Assembly: GCF_024643205.1 (NCBI RefSeq)
Contig: NZ_JAMKQJ010000002.1
Location: forward strand, 372,001 to 436,000
DNA: 64,000 nt
Direction of reading: 5' to 3'
Source: Parapedobacter tibetensis
Lineage (GTDB): Bacteria > Bacteroidota > Bacteroidia > Sphingobacteriales > Sphingobacteriaceae
Part shown: positions 19,201 to 27,531 of the stretch, piece after piece
Numbering within the stretch: position 1 is the first letter of the stretch
How the letters are laid out: each line of letters starts with the position of its first letter
Notes under the pieces: generated by a model
What the model was told of the DNA's origin: nothing
The model's database searches: none
Seen by the model: the letters and a program-made list of their open reading frames with translations, nothing else
Position numbers and translations under genes: made by a program

Positions 19201-19438
19201 AATCAACATTTACAAAGACCACAAGCTCGTCATCAATATCGACGCTTTCAATGTGCTGAACCTGATTAACGCCGAATGGGGCGGTTATTGGAACTATCCA
19301 TTCCAAGAATTGTATCGAGTAACTGGTTTTGACGCCGGACGAAGGAGCTATGAATATCAGGTAAACCGTAATTATGGCGAAAGAAGGCAGGAAGGAAACG
19401 GTTTCGTATTGATGTTTGGGGCAAAATATACCTTCTAG
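16205..19438 (+). CDS. Oar-like TonB-dependent receptor
   Basis: 1077 residues: signal peptide, N-terminal carboxypeptidase-regulatory-like domain (SLAAATVSLVNKSTGF ... GGPYEITVQLLGY), TonB plug (AVNAQEIQRLPSTNRNYTDL, GGGIKAVTKSGTNEFHGSVF) and an outer-membrane barrel ending in FVLMFGAKYTF. The plug and barrel are of the Oar type, which works without a SusD partner, unlike the SusC type downstream. It follows the phosphodiesterase-like gene closely and is probably co-transcribed, so it may import a product of that enzyme. A hairpin (19479-19521) follows its stop. Confidence 0.88.
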   Translation: MKYIATLLGLLATLYVPKLYAQGTDASIEVTVADQANSSLAAATVSLVNKSTGFKSAGATGLEGRYRFNQLPLGGPYEITVQLLGYESKTTVVGMLNQGSYLRVNIQLAEEGQVLETVDVTYDNFKSRDRRLGQATAVNAQEIQRLPSTNRNYTDLTQLSPMVGSGLNIGGISSRNDALTLDGVTAREVAFGGPAEMPYTLSMEALREFEIVTNSYDVTEGRSLGGGIKAVTKSGTNEFHGSVFNFFWDDRLAARTDLMGRSVINDTKQQRGFTLGGPIVRDKLHFFVAYDGERLEQAYDMWSKSTRPGIVQSNEGHLATQENLDRAVSILQAKYELADGPQYGFFSRKNKLDTYFAKVDWQINDDHKLTARYNQSDYIRPNNTNSDIGRYGLHGAGYDFLVKEKNALLSLRSQLRSNLSNELKVGYYFNTRQNSINTAEHPQLWMTMESEIDGEIYNATLVGRYNRWTPEVQESSIYSIINDVYWTKGKYDFTFGTQNTFTKTGGIYTHDMHGRFDFSGIDALDALQPSRYRRKFTNPGQEMRDPLTTNLAELSIYGQVSTYLLPTLEVAAGLRYDVSIFSTAADYNETLFTELGYRNNVKPIDFKNIQPRFNFNWDINGDGRHLVNGGFGIFVGQMVNRPYIYALIDNGIRFTGIDISGRDGYILDPSTGNPLIRDGQQVPMPVPDYASYNRDYNTIPGAGYTNSELFGGGQQAQVVRFVDEDLVLPSSFKANLSYHHYLTDKLRVGVTGYYLNTRNMLAMDNANLSREVAFQLEGEGGREVYAPIENVGASGASFNSAKISQQFSEALRYTNGYKNRSMGFILDASLSLPKEGSVSVSYTRAQAKGAERYRNEDDQRFVGASYFDDYAFINNGYAPNDFRQKILVNLTSPKVGGFTFGAFLNMVEAGRFSAIISPIDVMGTNIRELNGYTAYIFDPNDPQTLTYQGQQFVDDLNYVLENAGPAAQKYLKDNMGEYAQPNGGLMGWRTSLNARITNEINIYKDHKLVINIDAFNVLNLINAEWGGYWNYPFQELYRVTGFDAGRRSYEYQVNRNYGERRQEGNGFVLMFGAKYTF

Positions 19439-19478
19439 GTTGAAGCTAGGTTGAAGCGTTATATAATGGATCGCTATA

Positions 19479-19521
19479 AAACTGGCGTCGATGTCCAAAC
19501 CATGGATATCGGCGCCAGTTT
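19479..19521 (+). terminator. Hairpin terminator candidate after the Oar-like receptor
   Basis: AAACTGGCG (19479-19487) pairs with CGCCAGTTT (19513-19521). The inner bases TCGATGTCCA and TGGATATCGG extend the stem with a few mismatches, giving a hairpin of about 43 bases beginning 41 bases after the stop codon. The T run is weak (TGTATTTAT). Confidence 0.5.
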
Positions 19522-19569
19522 GTATTTATCTGGCGCTAAGGATCGGCGAAATTAGTGATATGCTTACGC

Positions 19570-19581
19570 GCAAACCTTTGC
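19570..19581. promoter_or_regulatory. LacI-type operator (copy 2)
   Basis: GCAAACCTTTGC within the longer near-palindrome GCGCAAACCTTTGCGC (19568-19583), the most symmetric of the three identical cores. It lies 278 bases before the susC start. Confidence 0.7.
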
Positions 19582-19607
19582 GCAATATATTTTGGTTTAT
19601 GACCTAA

Positions 19608-19632
19608 ATTGTTATTGATTTGTGATAACAAT
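19608..19632. promoter_or_regulatory. 25-base dyad upstream of susC
   Basis: ATTGTTAT (19608-19615), spacer of 9, ATAACAAT (19625-19632): perfect 8-base inverted half-sites, spaced like sites for a dimeric regulator of a different type from the LacI operator 27 bases upstream. The binding protein is unknown. Confidence 0.35.
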
Positions 19633-19858
19633 TATAAACAACAAAACTAGGTATAAAATATTTGCATACGTAACGTAATACGTCACGGGATAGTGGTCGG
19701 GAACTAGCAACCGCTGATTCATTCTTCGATAAAAGAATGTACTAACATGGCCAGATGGATAAAATCATACGGTGAATTATAAAAAATGTCTGTTTCACAT
19801 TTTTAAGCCAACAAGCTATATAAATGCAACAATCAACATAATTAAAATAAGATGAGCT

Positions 19859-22800
19859 ATGGGAAAAATTACTTCAAAAATTCTTGATCATTCCAATAAT
19901 GGGAGTGCTTACTGGAAAATACCACGCCATTCCAGGTTGCTTTTTATCGTACTTATGAGTGCCTTTATGGTACAAAACGGATGGGGGCAATCAAACAATG
20001 TGGTAAGCGGTACCGTGTTGTCAGCCGGAACAAACGAACCGATCGCCGGAGTGACGATTGTCGAAAAAGGGACAACTAATAAGACGCAAACCAATGTCGA
20101 GGGGGCTTACAGCCTACTTATACAAGAAGCGAACGCGGTTCTTGTCTTTTCATTTGTTGGGTTTGAGACCCAAGAGATCCGGGTGAATGGTTCAAAGCAA
20201 GTCAATGTGTCGCTACAAGAAGCTTCAACTGAGCTGGATGAAATTGTGGTGATCGGCTATGGGCAAACTAAAAGAAGCGACCTCACTGGATCGGTGGCTT
20301 CCATGAATGCCGAGGCCATCCAGCAGACCAATAAGACCAATGCCTTTCAGGCCATGCAAGGTCAGGTTGCAGGGGTAAACATCCAAGTGGCTGACAATAA
20401 GCCAGGCTCTGGGTTTAATATCCGGATAAGGGGGGCTAACACCATTAATTCGGGCGAGACCATATCGAATGCCGGGTATAGTGCCGGCCAGAATCCCTTA
20501 TTTGTGGTAGACGGCATATTTGTGAACGATATTTCTTTCTTGAATCCCTCGGATATCCAACGGATGGATATCTTGAAAGACGCTTCCGCAACCGCCATTT
20601 ATGGCTCTAGGGGAACAAATGGTGTTGTCATCATTGAGACAAAACGGGGGAGTAAAGGGAGGACGGTTGTTTCTTATGAGAATTATTTTGGGGCGAAACA
20701 GGCCTATAACCTGCCGAGGATGCTGCAAGGTGAAGAGTTTGTGCAGTTCTTTAAGGATGCCGTCGTTGGCAACCAGTTCGCCTCTGGTAACCTGGCATAT
20801 CGCCCGGAGGATGTCGTGCTGAGTGACTTTATGAGGCCGAATGAAATTGCCAACATCAACAGCGGCAATTACGTGAACTGGATCGACTTGGTTGATCGCA
20901 GTGGATTCCAAACCAACCACACCTTAAATGTCGGTGGTGGCGGAGAAAATGCCACATATGGTGTGGGTTTAGCATATACGAAAGATGAAGGAACATTTGA
21001 TGGAGAGCGTTATGAGCGTTTTACCCTACGCGGCAATGTCAGCTCAAACCTCCTGCCCAAAGTAACCCTAGATTACAACAACTATATGTCGTTTTCCATC
21101 AGGAATGAAGGCAGTCTGGAGGGGCTCCGGAGCGCTTACCGGCTTCGTCCAACGGGCTCACCGTATGACGGAAACGGCGATCCCCTGTTTTTCCCGCTTG
21201 AAGGGGAAACCTTCATCACCAACCCCCTGTTTGAAGCAGACAACTGGACGTTGGAAAACCGGGCATTGAACTATATTGGCAATCTTTCCCTCGCTTACAA
21301 CCCGATAAGGGGCCTTCGCCTGTCGACAAACTTTTCACCCAATATCGAGTTCAGGAGATTCGGCGAATACCGGGCAAGGTATAGTAAATCGACCAGTGGA
21401 AATATTGCCAATACGCGTGCCGATGTTGTCAATGGCAACCGCATTTCCTGGACATGGGATAACATCGCCAATTATGAGACAACTATCGACGAAGACCATT
21501 CCCTGAATGCCACGTTTGTGTATTCCTTGTTTTTCGATCGCGCAGAAAACTACCAGATGCAGCGCCGGAATTTCACGACGGACGAATATTTGTTTTACAA
21601 CATCGGTGCGGGGTCTGTGTTCAATAGTGCCACCAGCGGCCTGGTGAAACAGACCTTGGAATCGTATACCGGGCGCTTGAATTATGGCTACAGAAACAAG
21701 TATTTACTGACGCTGACCGGCCGTTATGACGGATCATCTATCTTGGCTCCCGGCAACAAATGGGCTTTTTTCCCATCTGCGGCCTTTGCCTGGCGGGTGA
21801 TTAACGAACCCTTCCTACAAAACCAGCGGGTGCTGAGCGATCTGAAACTCCGCTTGAGCTACGGCGAAACGGGAAATAACGGCACAGGTGGCGGACTGGC
21901 TCCTTTGGGTTCTTTATCATTGGTGGCCCCCGGATTCACCAATATTGGCGGAGAAGTTGTGCAAACGGCCTTTATCACGAACCTTCCCAACCCGGACTTG
22001 ACTTGGGAAAAGACAAAAGAATGGAACCTTGGCTTGGACTTTGGCTGGTGGAGCAATCGGCTGACGGGTACCATTGATGTCTATAATAGAGATAATACCG
22101 GTATCATTTTTTATCGTCGTATTCCCGCCGCTACCGGTTATTTGGGCGTGTTCGAGAATATTGGCGAAGCACGGAATCGAGGGGTGGAAGTACTGTTGAA
22201 TTCAACGAACATCAATATCGGGAACTTCAAATGGACAACTTCATTGAACTTTGCCGCCAATAGGAATAAAATCACTAGGTTAAATGGAGACGTGGACGAC
22301 CTTATCTTTGGGGTGCAAGGCGGCACATTCATCCACCGCGTAGGTGAATCCATCGGCTCCATTTATACCTTCGCATTTGATGGTATCTGGCAACTCGACG
22401 AGGTGGAACAGGCCAGGAGTTATGGACAGCAACCTGGGCAAGTGAAAGTGAAAGACATTGATGGCAATGGGGTTATCAATGCAGATGATCGGGTCATTAT
22501 CGGGAATAACATGCCGGATTGGACCGGAGGTATTACCAATACCTTTAATTATCGGAATTTCGATTTTTCATTCTTTGTATACGCAAGCCAAGGGGGGATT
22601 TCCCCAAGCTATTTCCATATCTCCCATTCAGGTGGTTTTGACGCCACACCGGCGAGGTTCAATAGCCTCAAGACCAATTATTGGACACCAGAAAACCCTT
22701 CTAATGAGTGGTATCAGCCAAGCAATAACGGGCCTTACACCGAACCGCTAACGTATCACGACGTATCCTATGTGAAAGTCGGGTACATCACACTGGGCTA

Positions 22801-22984
22801 TAATTTTGGGCAAGACCTGCTCAATAAAACCAAGCTGAAAGGAGTCAGGCTATACCTGACGGCCCAGAATCCCTTCGTGTTTACCAATTACGACGGCTGG
22901 GATCCGGAAACAGCCGGAAGGAACAGTTACGGTTCCGCCCATTTAACAAGGATATGGATGGGTGGAGTAAATATTAACTTTTAA
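19859..22984 (+). CDS. SusC/RagA-type TonB-dependent transporter
   Basis: 1041 residues: signal peptide (LLFIVLMSAFMVQNGWGQ), carboxypeptidase-D-like domain (VSGTVLSAGTNEPIAGVTI), TonB-box-like region ELDEIVVIGYG, plug with LKDASATAIYGSRGTNG and a barrel ending in MGGVNINF. It lacks the STN domain found in the other SusC at 5777-9217, so control by an anti-sigma factor is not expected; that agrees with a LacI-type operator in its control region. It pairs with the SusD gene 12 bases downstream to import the substrate of the locus across the outer membrane. Confidence 0.95.
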   Translation: MGKITSKILDHSNNGSAYWKIPRHSRLLFIVLMSAFMVQNGWGQSNNVVSGTVLSAGTNEPIAGVTIVEKGTTNKTQTNVEGAYSLLIQEANAVLVFSFVGFETQEIRVNGSKQVNVSLQEASTELDEIVVIGYGQTKRSDLTGSVASMNAEAIQQTNKTNAFQAMQGQVAGVNIQVADNKPGSGFNIRIRGANTINSGETISNAGYSAGQNPLFVVDGIFVNDISFLNPSDIQRMDILKDASATAIYGSRGTNGVVIIETKRGSKGRTVVSYENYFGAKQAYNLPRMLQGEEFVQFFKDAVVGNQFASGNLAYRPEDVVLSDFMRPNEIANINSGNYVNWIDLVDRSGFQTNHTLNVGGGGENATYGVGLAYTKDEGTFDGERYERFTLRGNVSSNLLPKVTLDYNNYMSFSIRNEGSLEGLRSAYRLRPTGSPYDGNGDPLFFPLEGETFITNPLFEADNWTLENRALNYIGNLSLAYNPIRGLRLSTNFSPNIEFRRFGEYRARYSKSTSGNIANTRADVVNGNRISWTWDNIANYETTIDEDHSLNATFVYSLFFDRAENYQMQRRNFTTDEYLFYNIGAGSVFNSATSGLVKQTLESYTGRLNYGYRNKYLLTLTGRYDGSSILAPGNKWAFFPSAAFAWRVINEPFLQNQRVLSDLKLRLSYGETGNNGTGGGLAPLGSLSLVAPGFTNIGGEVVQTAFITNLPNPDLTWEKTKEWNLGLDFGWWSNRLTGTIDVYNRDNTGIIFYRRIPAATGYLGVFENIGEARNRGVEVLLNSTNINIGNFKWTTSLNFAANRNKITRLNGDVDDLIFGVQGGTFIHRVGESIGSIYTFAFDGIWQLDEVEQARSYGQQPGQVKVKDIDGNGVINADDRVIIGNNMPDWTGGITNTFNYRNFDFSFFVYASQGGISPSYFHISHSGGFDATPARFNSLKTNYWTPENPSNEWYQPSNNGPYTEPLTYHDVSYVKVGYITLGYNFGQDLLNKTKLKGVRLYLTAQNPFVFTNYDGWDPETAGRNSYGSAHLTRIWMGGVNINF

Positions 22985-22996
22985 AATGCTGAAATC

Positions 22997-24586
22997 ATGA
23001 AAAGATATATCGCAATATTATTTCTAGGAGTGCTATTATCGGGTTGTGAGGGTTTTCTTGATGAGTTAAACCGCACGGCATTGAGCGATGCCATCAGTTT
23101 CAATGATCCGGCATCATTTGACCAATTTGTGGCCAATGTGTATGATAAGATGCGTACCGCCACTACAAACTACGACTTGGACCACGTGGGTACCGATATC
23201 TTTACCAGAGGTTCGATTATTGCAGGAATTGATGAATTGAACGATTATGTCAATATGAGACCGTTCAACGGGGCTTTCGAAGCCAATTGGCAAAACTGGT
23301 ATTTTGTGATTTCAGCTGCCAACACGGCGATTGACCGTGCAGAGGTGATCTCAGGACTTTCTCCAGATGTAAAAGACAAGGGGATTGGGGAGGTTAAGTT
23401 CCTCAGGGCCTATGCCTATTTCAACTTGGTCGAACAATTTGGTGGTGTACCGCTGGTGTTAAACGAAGTGCGGGCAGTCCAGACCCAATTCACCAGAGCA
23501 AGTGAGGAGGCAACATACAGCCAAATTTTGGCAGACTTAACTGCGGCGCTTTCTTCGGTGGATGAGACTCCTTCCGCTTTTGGCAGGGTTTCAAAAAGTG
23601 CGGTACGGCACCTGCAGGCCAAGGTGCTCTTGACCCGGGCCTATAAAGATTTCGGAACAGCCAATGATTTCACCGAGGCCGCAGCGTTGGCCGAACAAGT
23701 GATTAGCAGGCACCCGTTGGCCGATAATATCGCCTCGTTATTCTCACGCGGGAACCTGCGTGATGCAGAGGTGGTATTTTCTTTGTTGTACGGTACCAAT
23801 CCGGTGTCGAGGGGAGTCGGCAATAACCGCCATCTGCTCTTCAAGTTTTCCTACGATGTCTATCCGGGGATGACCCGCTCTACCTTATATCATCGTGGAC
23901 TCGGCCCCGCACCGACCCCGTTTTTCTTTTCCCTATTTGAAGCTGGTGATGAGCGCGAAGCAGCAACTATCAGAAGGCTGCTGATCGCCGAGGTAAATAG
24001 TGACGATGGGGTCATCAGAGCTGGCGATACCGCCATATTCTTCCCCAAGGAAGCCTGGCCTGCACAAACCATCAGCAGTAAGCCCTACGCTGTGGTAAAC
24101 CCGGGCAATTATTTTATTCCCAACGGCACAACACAGGTACAATACCCCATGTTTCGTAAATTTGATGACCCGGGGGTACCGTATACCAATCCGGAAATTA
24201 ATCCGGATGGCGAGCGCGATGCCGTGATTATGCGGGGAGGTGAGGCGCGTCTTATCGCGGCTGAGGCCTATCTGAATGCGGGGAACAGGGCAAAGGCAGC
24301 CGAGCATGTGAATGCATTGCGCGGACGGGCAGGGCTAACCCGGATGCTGGATGAAAGCGAGATTACCGTGGATGTCATCCTCGACGAGAGTGCCAAGGAA
24401 TTGGCTGGAGAGGTGAGCCGGTGGATGGACTTGAAAAGGACGGGCAAACTGATTGAACGGGCATTGGCGCATAATCCTCATGTTGCGTTAAACCAAGCGT
24501 TGAGACAGTTTCATCTGTTACGGCCGATCCCCAACAATGAGGTAGACCTAAGCGGGGGAAGCATCGTCCAAAACCCGGATTATTGA
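22997..24586 (+). CDS. SusD/RagB-type nutrient-binding lipoprotein
   Basis: 529 residues, lipoprotein signal ending in LLSGC (Cys17) followed by EGFLDELNRTALSD. The SusD fold is supported by EVKFLRAYAYFNLVEQFGGVPL in the N-terminal half and RLIAAEAYLNAGNRAKAAEHVNALR in the C-terminal half. It is the surface-exposed lid and ligand-binding partner of the SusC just upstream. The next gene on the strand is the lyase-like secreted protein, so the three form a small utilisation unit whose substrate should be the one cut by that protein. Confidence 0.94.
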   Translation: MKRYIAILFLGVLLSGCEGFLDELNRTALSDAISFNDPASFDQFVANVYDKMRTATTNYDLDHVGTDIFTRGSIIAGIDELNDYVNMRPFNGAFEANWQNWYFVISAANTAIDRAEVISGLSPDVKDKGIGEVKFLRAYAYFNLVEQFGGVPLVLNEVRAVQTQFTRASEEATYSQILADLTAALSSVDETPSAFGRVSKSAVRHLQAKVLLTRAYKDFGTANDFTEAAALAEQVISRHPLADNIASLFSRGNLRDAEVVFSLLYGTNPVSRGVGNNRHLLFKFSYDVYPGMTRSTLYHRGLGPAPTPFFFSLFEAGDEREAATIRRLLIAEVNSDDGVIRAGDTAIFFPKEAWPAQTISSKPYAVVNPGNYFIPNGTTQVQYPMFRKFDDPGVPYTNPEINPDGERDAVIMRGGEARLIAAEAYLNAGNRAKAAEHVNALRGRAGLTRMLDESEITVDVILDESAKELAGEVSRWMDLKRTGKLIERALAHNPHVALNQALRQFHLLRPIPNNEVDLSGGSIVQNPDY

Positions 24587-24644
24587 GAAACAGGAACGGC
24601 AAATGGCTATGGTAATGGGTGCAGGCGAATAACGATTTTGTGTT

Positions 24645-26432
24645 ATGAAGAAAATAGGTAGAAACACGTTCATCAGACAGTTAGGCCTAGGGGCGTCGTT
24701 AGGTTATGTAGCCTTGAACAGGCCGGCCTTCGCGGTAGAGAAGGTATTCAACCCGCTTTCCACCCACGGACAGCTGATGCAGCGTTTGGTCAAAGCGAAC
24801 GATGAGCACGTGGGGCAGCTGCTCGAACTCGGAGACAAAGCGAACCGGCATGGGGGCAGGAGCCTAGGGTATAATTTCGCTAAAATGGCAGCGGCTTACT
24901 GCCATCCGGAGTCGGTATACCACCAGCGGCAAGACGTGGTCGATAAGCTGGAGGAAATAATCGCCCGGCTATTTGCAGTGTTGCGGCCCGATGGTACAAT
25001 CAACGCGGGCAACCTGGAGTCGCCGCCAGATACGGCCTTCATCATGGAACCGCTTTGCTCAGGTGCCTACATCCTCAGCCAAAGTAAATCTGTAGCATTA
25101 GTAGGTGTGAAGGCTTCAATTAAGGAGTTTATACGTAACGTAGGAGAAGCGTTGCGGCTTGGAGGTGTTCATACACCGAACCATCGGTGGGAAATCTGTT
25201 CGGCACTGGCGTGGATAAATGCACTTTATCCAAACCAAGGTTTTGTGGACCGCATTGATGACTGGTTGGGGGAAGGTATTTTTATCGATGAGGATGGTCA
25301 TTATCCTGAACGTAGCATGAACTACGCCGATGTGGAAAACCGGGCGTTCCTGACCATAGGGCGGTTACTTGGCCGGCCGGAATTGTATCAGCCGGTAATC
25401 CAAAATCTGGAAGCTACCTATTATTACATGGAGCCCAACGGAGACCTGGTTACCGTTGATTCCAGAAGGCAAGACCAGTATTCCTCCCGCAGCATCGTTA
25501 TGCAGTACCTCCACTATCGGTATCTCGCTATCGTTCAACATCACAGTGTGTTTTCCGCTATTGCTGACCTGATAGAACAGCTGCCCGATTTTGAAGAACA
25601 GCTTGTCAATGAATCGTTGTTCCATTTTATGGCTAATCCCGCTTTAGCCAAAGAACTTCCCCCGCCCACATATCCGGACACCGTTTACGAAAAGGTGTTC
25701 GTCACGAGCAGTCTGGCGCGGATCAGGCGGAATGAGACAAGCGCCACCATTTTCGGCGGCGTAGACTGGCCGTTGATCATTGCTTCGGGGCGTTCCGTGA
25801 GCCCCAATTTTTTCATGTACCGAAAGGGTAAGGCCATCCTAAAACATATGCGTATGTCTTCGCGTTTCTTTAGTATGGGGCATTTCAGGAGCGAAGGGCT
25901 TAGGCTGGTTGACGGAAAATACGTACTTCACAAGAAACAGGAAGCTTACTATTTCCAGCCCCTGCCTGCGGATGAACGTAATCCGGAAGGCGACTATGCG
26001 CTGACGCCGAGTACTGACAACCGCTTCTGGAGCAAGATGGCATTCGATAAACGACCGGTAAGCAATGTGAAAACCTTGGAAAGCACCGTGCAGATTTTGG
26101 AAGAAGGTGGCAATGTTACGTTGGATATCACCGTGGAGGGGCAGGAACAAGTAGCAGTAACCATCGAATTGTGCTTTGAGAAATTTGGAAAATTAACAGG
26201 CGTGGAGAAGGTATATGGAAGCGAGCACGATTATTTCCTTAATGAAGGCTATGGACAATATGACCATGAGGGGGATCGGATTACCTTCGGGCCAGGAGAA
26301 AAGCAGCATGAGTGGATCCGTGGACTGGATGGCGAGCAATACGGTGTCCATTTCGGTGGGTTGCCGGCCGAAGGTCAACGCGTATTTATCACTGGATATA
26401 CGCCATTCAGCTATTCGATTACGTTTTCATAG
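24645..26432 (+). CDS. Exported heparinase II/III- or alginate-lyase-like protein
   Basis: 595 residues with an N-terminal export signal (RNTFIRQLGLGASLGYVAL). The first 350 residues look like an (alpha/alpha) toroid, the rest like beta sandwich. Candidate catalytic residues of polysaccharide lyases with this fold are present: Asn179-His180 (in HTPNHRWE) and tyrosines in DGHYPERSMNY (Tyr220, Tyr227), which resemble the DGxYxEGSxxY segment of heparinase II/III-type proteins. Such enzymes cleave 4-linked uronic acids by beta-elimination. I recognise no named family with certainty; it could be a toroid hydrolase. Its neighbours, susC/susD before and the inositol pathway with a GH88 gene after, support a uronate-containing substrate. 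Confidence 0.6.
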   Translation: MKKIGRNTFIRQLGLGASLGYVALNRPAFAVEKVFNPLSTHGQLMQRLVKANDEHVGQLLELGDKANRHGGRSLGYNFAKMAAAYCHPESVYHQRQDVVDKLEEIIARLFAVLRPDGTINAGNLESPPDTAFIMEPLCSGAYILSQSKSVALVGVKASIKEFIRNVGEALRLGGVHTPNHRWEICSALAWINALYPNQGFVDRIDDWLGEGIFIDEDGHYPERSMNYADVENRAFLTIGRLLGRPELYQPVIQNLEATYYYMEPNGDLVTVDSRRQDQYSSRSIVMQYLHYRYLAIVQHHSVFSAIADLIEQLPDFEEQLVNESLFHFMANPALAKELPPPTYPDTVYEKVFVTSSLARIRRNETSATIFGGVDWPLIIASGRSVSPNFFMYRKGKAILKHMRMSSRFFSMGHFRSEGLRLVDGKYVLHKKQEAYYFQPLPADERNPEGDYALTPSTDNRFWSKMAFDKRPVSNVKTLESTVQILEEGGNVTLDITVEGQEQVAVTIELCFEKFGKLTGVEKVYGSEHDYFLNEGYGQYDHEGDRITFGPGEKQHEWIRGLDGEQYGVHFGGLPAEGQRVFITGYTPFSYSITFS

Positions 26433-26472
26433 CAAAAACAATGAAGCGAGCCGGATTCAGGATTAAAACCAC

Positions 26473-26484
26473 GCAAACCTTTGC
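26473..26484. promoter_or_regulatory. LacI-type operator (copy 3)
   Basis: GCAAACCTTTGC, identical to the copies at 15017 and 19570, in the 130-base gap before iolJ. It is well placed to control the iolJ-to-iolG gene run. Confidence 0.7.
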
Positions 26485-26562
26485 ATATAAATATAACGGT
26501 AGTCGCTTGTATTATTGCGCAAATTGTCGTTTTATTTGTAATACCGTTATAGACTGAGTCAT

Positions 26563-27513
26563 ATGCTTGTTAGTCCGAGGATTTTGTTCAACCATTGTTA
26601 CGGCCAGTATGGCATCGCGGCCATCAACGTGTTCACGTTGGAGCAGGTACTGGGTGTATTCCGTGCGGCGAGTAATGCCAATGCACCGTTTATCATACAA
26701 ACCACACCAGTGGCGCGCGACTATGCCACGCCTGAACTGCTCATTGGCATGATTCATACAGCCGCCACCTTATATCCCGATACGGTGTTTGCCATCCATT
26801 TGGACCACGGGGTCGAGGCGCACATCGGCCATGCCCTCGAAAGTGGACATTATACCTCGGTGATGATTGATGCCTCGCATGACCCCCTGCAGACCAATAT
26901 CGACCGCACAAGACGTGTAGTGCAACAGGCCCATGAAAAGGGTATTTGGGTAGAAGCTGAATTGGGGGTGCTCAGCGGGGTGGAAGATGGATTGTCTGTA
27001 GAAGCGGAAATGGCCCGATATACACAACCAGCGGAAGCGGCTTTTTTTGTTAAAGAAACGCAGTGTGATAGCTTAGCCATTGCGATAGGGACAAGCCATG
27101 GGGCTTACAAATTCTCGGGCGGTAAAGGACTGCAATTTGATGCGCTCAAAAAAATTCAAACCGTATTGCCAGGTTACCCGTTGGTGTTGCATGGTGCGTC
27201 CGCTGTGGATCCGCTTGAAGTGGACCGGGTTGTCAAAGCAGGAGGGCAGATGGAGAAGGATGCGAAAGGTGTGTCTGATGACGAAGTCAGGCGAGCCATC
27301 CAGCTCGGGATATGTAAAATCAATATTGCCACGGATTTACGTGTGCTATGGGCTCGTGTACATCGTGAGTTTTTTCGTGATTATCCAAATCAATTTGATC
27401 CGATCGCACCGGGCAAAGTTTATATCAATGAATTGGAAAAACTATGCACACGGAAATTTGAAGCCTATGGAGCAGTCGGAAAGGCTGCGGAACTGATCCA
27501 CGCTATCCATTGA
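26563..27513 (+). CDS. iolJ: Class II aldolase, 6-phospho-5-dehydro-2-deoxy-D-gluconate type
   Basis: 316 residues of the class II (zinc) fructose-bisphosphate aldolase family. Visible: HLDHG (His79, catalytic Asp81, zinc His82), VEAELGVLSG, the second zinc histidine in GTSHGAYK, the third in LHGAS, and the phosphate-binding NIATDLR. General FBP aldolases share these motifs; the assignment to IolJ rests on the gene being first in a complete inositol operon, where this aldolase splits 6-phospho-5-dehydro-2-deoxygluconate into dihydroxyacetone phosphate and malonate semialdehyde. An operator copy lies 79 bases upstream, and iolB follows after 18 bases. Confidence 0.88.
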   Translation: MLVSPRILFNHCYGQYGIAAINVFTLEQVLGVFRAASNANAPFIIQTTPVARDYATPELLIGMIHTAATLYPDTVFAIHLDHGVEAHIGHALESGHYTSVMIDASHDPLQTNIDRTRRVVQQAHEKGIWVEAELGVLSGVEDGLSVEAEMARYTQPAEAAFFVKETQCDSLAIAIGTSHGAYKFSGGKGLQFDALKKIQTVLPGYPLVLHGASAVDPLEVDRVVKAGGQMEKDAKGVSDDEVRRAIQLGICKINIATDLRVLWARVHREFFRDYPNQFDPIAPGKVYINELEKLCTRKFEAYGAVGKAAELIHAIH

Positions 27514-27531
27514 AACAACGGAAATATAAAA

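Larger units (their letters stand above)
19439..19858. other. Control region before susC of the inositol locus
   Basis: 420 bases without a gene. It holds, in order, a hairpin that may terminate the preceding unit, the second LacI-type operator, a 25-base dyad ATTGTTAT-N9-ATAACAAT (19608-19632), and a cluster of overlapping TACGT/ACGTA dyads at 19667-19683. No exact TTTG/TAnnTTTG pair is seen, although TATATTTTG directly follows the operator. Confidence 0.5.

Noticed and set aside
19620..19633. Text TGATAACAATT resembling the E. coli lac operator
   Set aside because: Resemblance to one half of the lac operator is chance; only the local dyad symmetry is kept as an observation.
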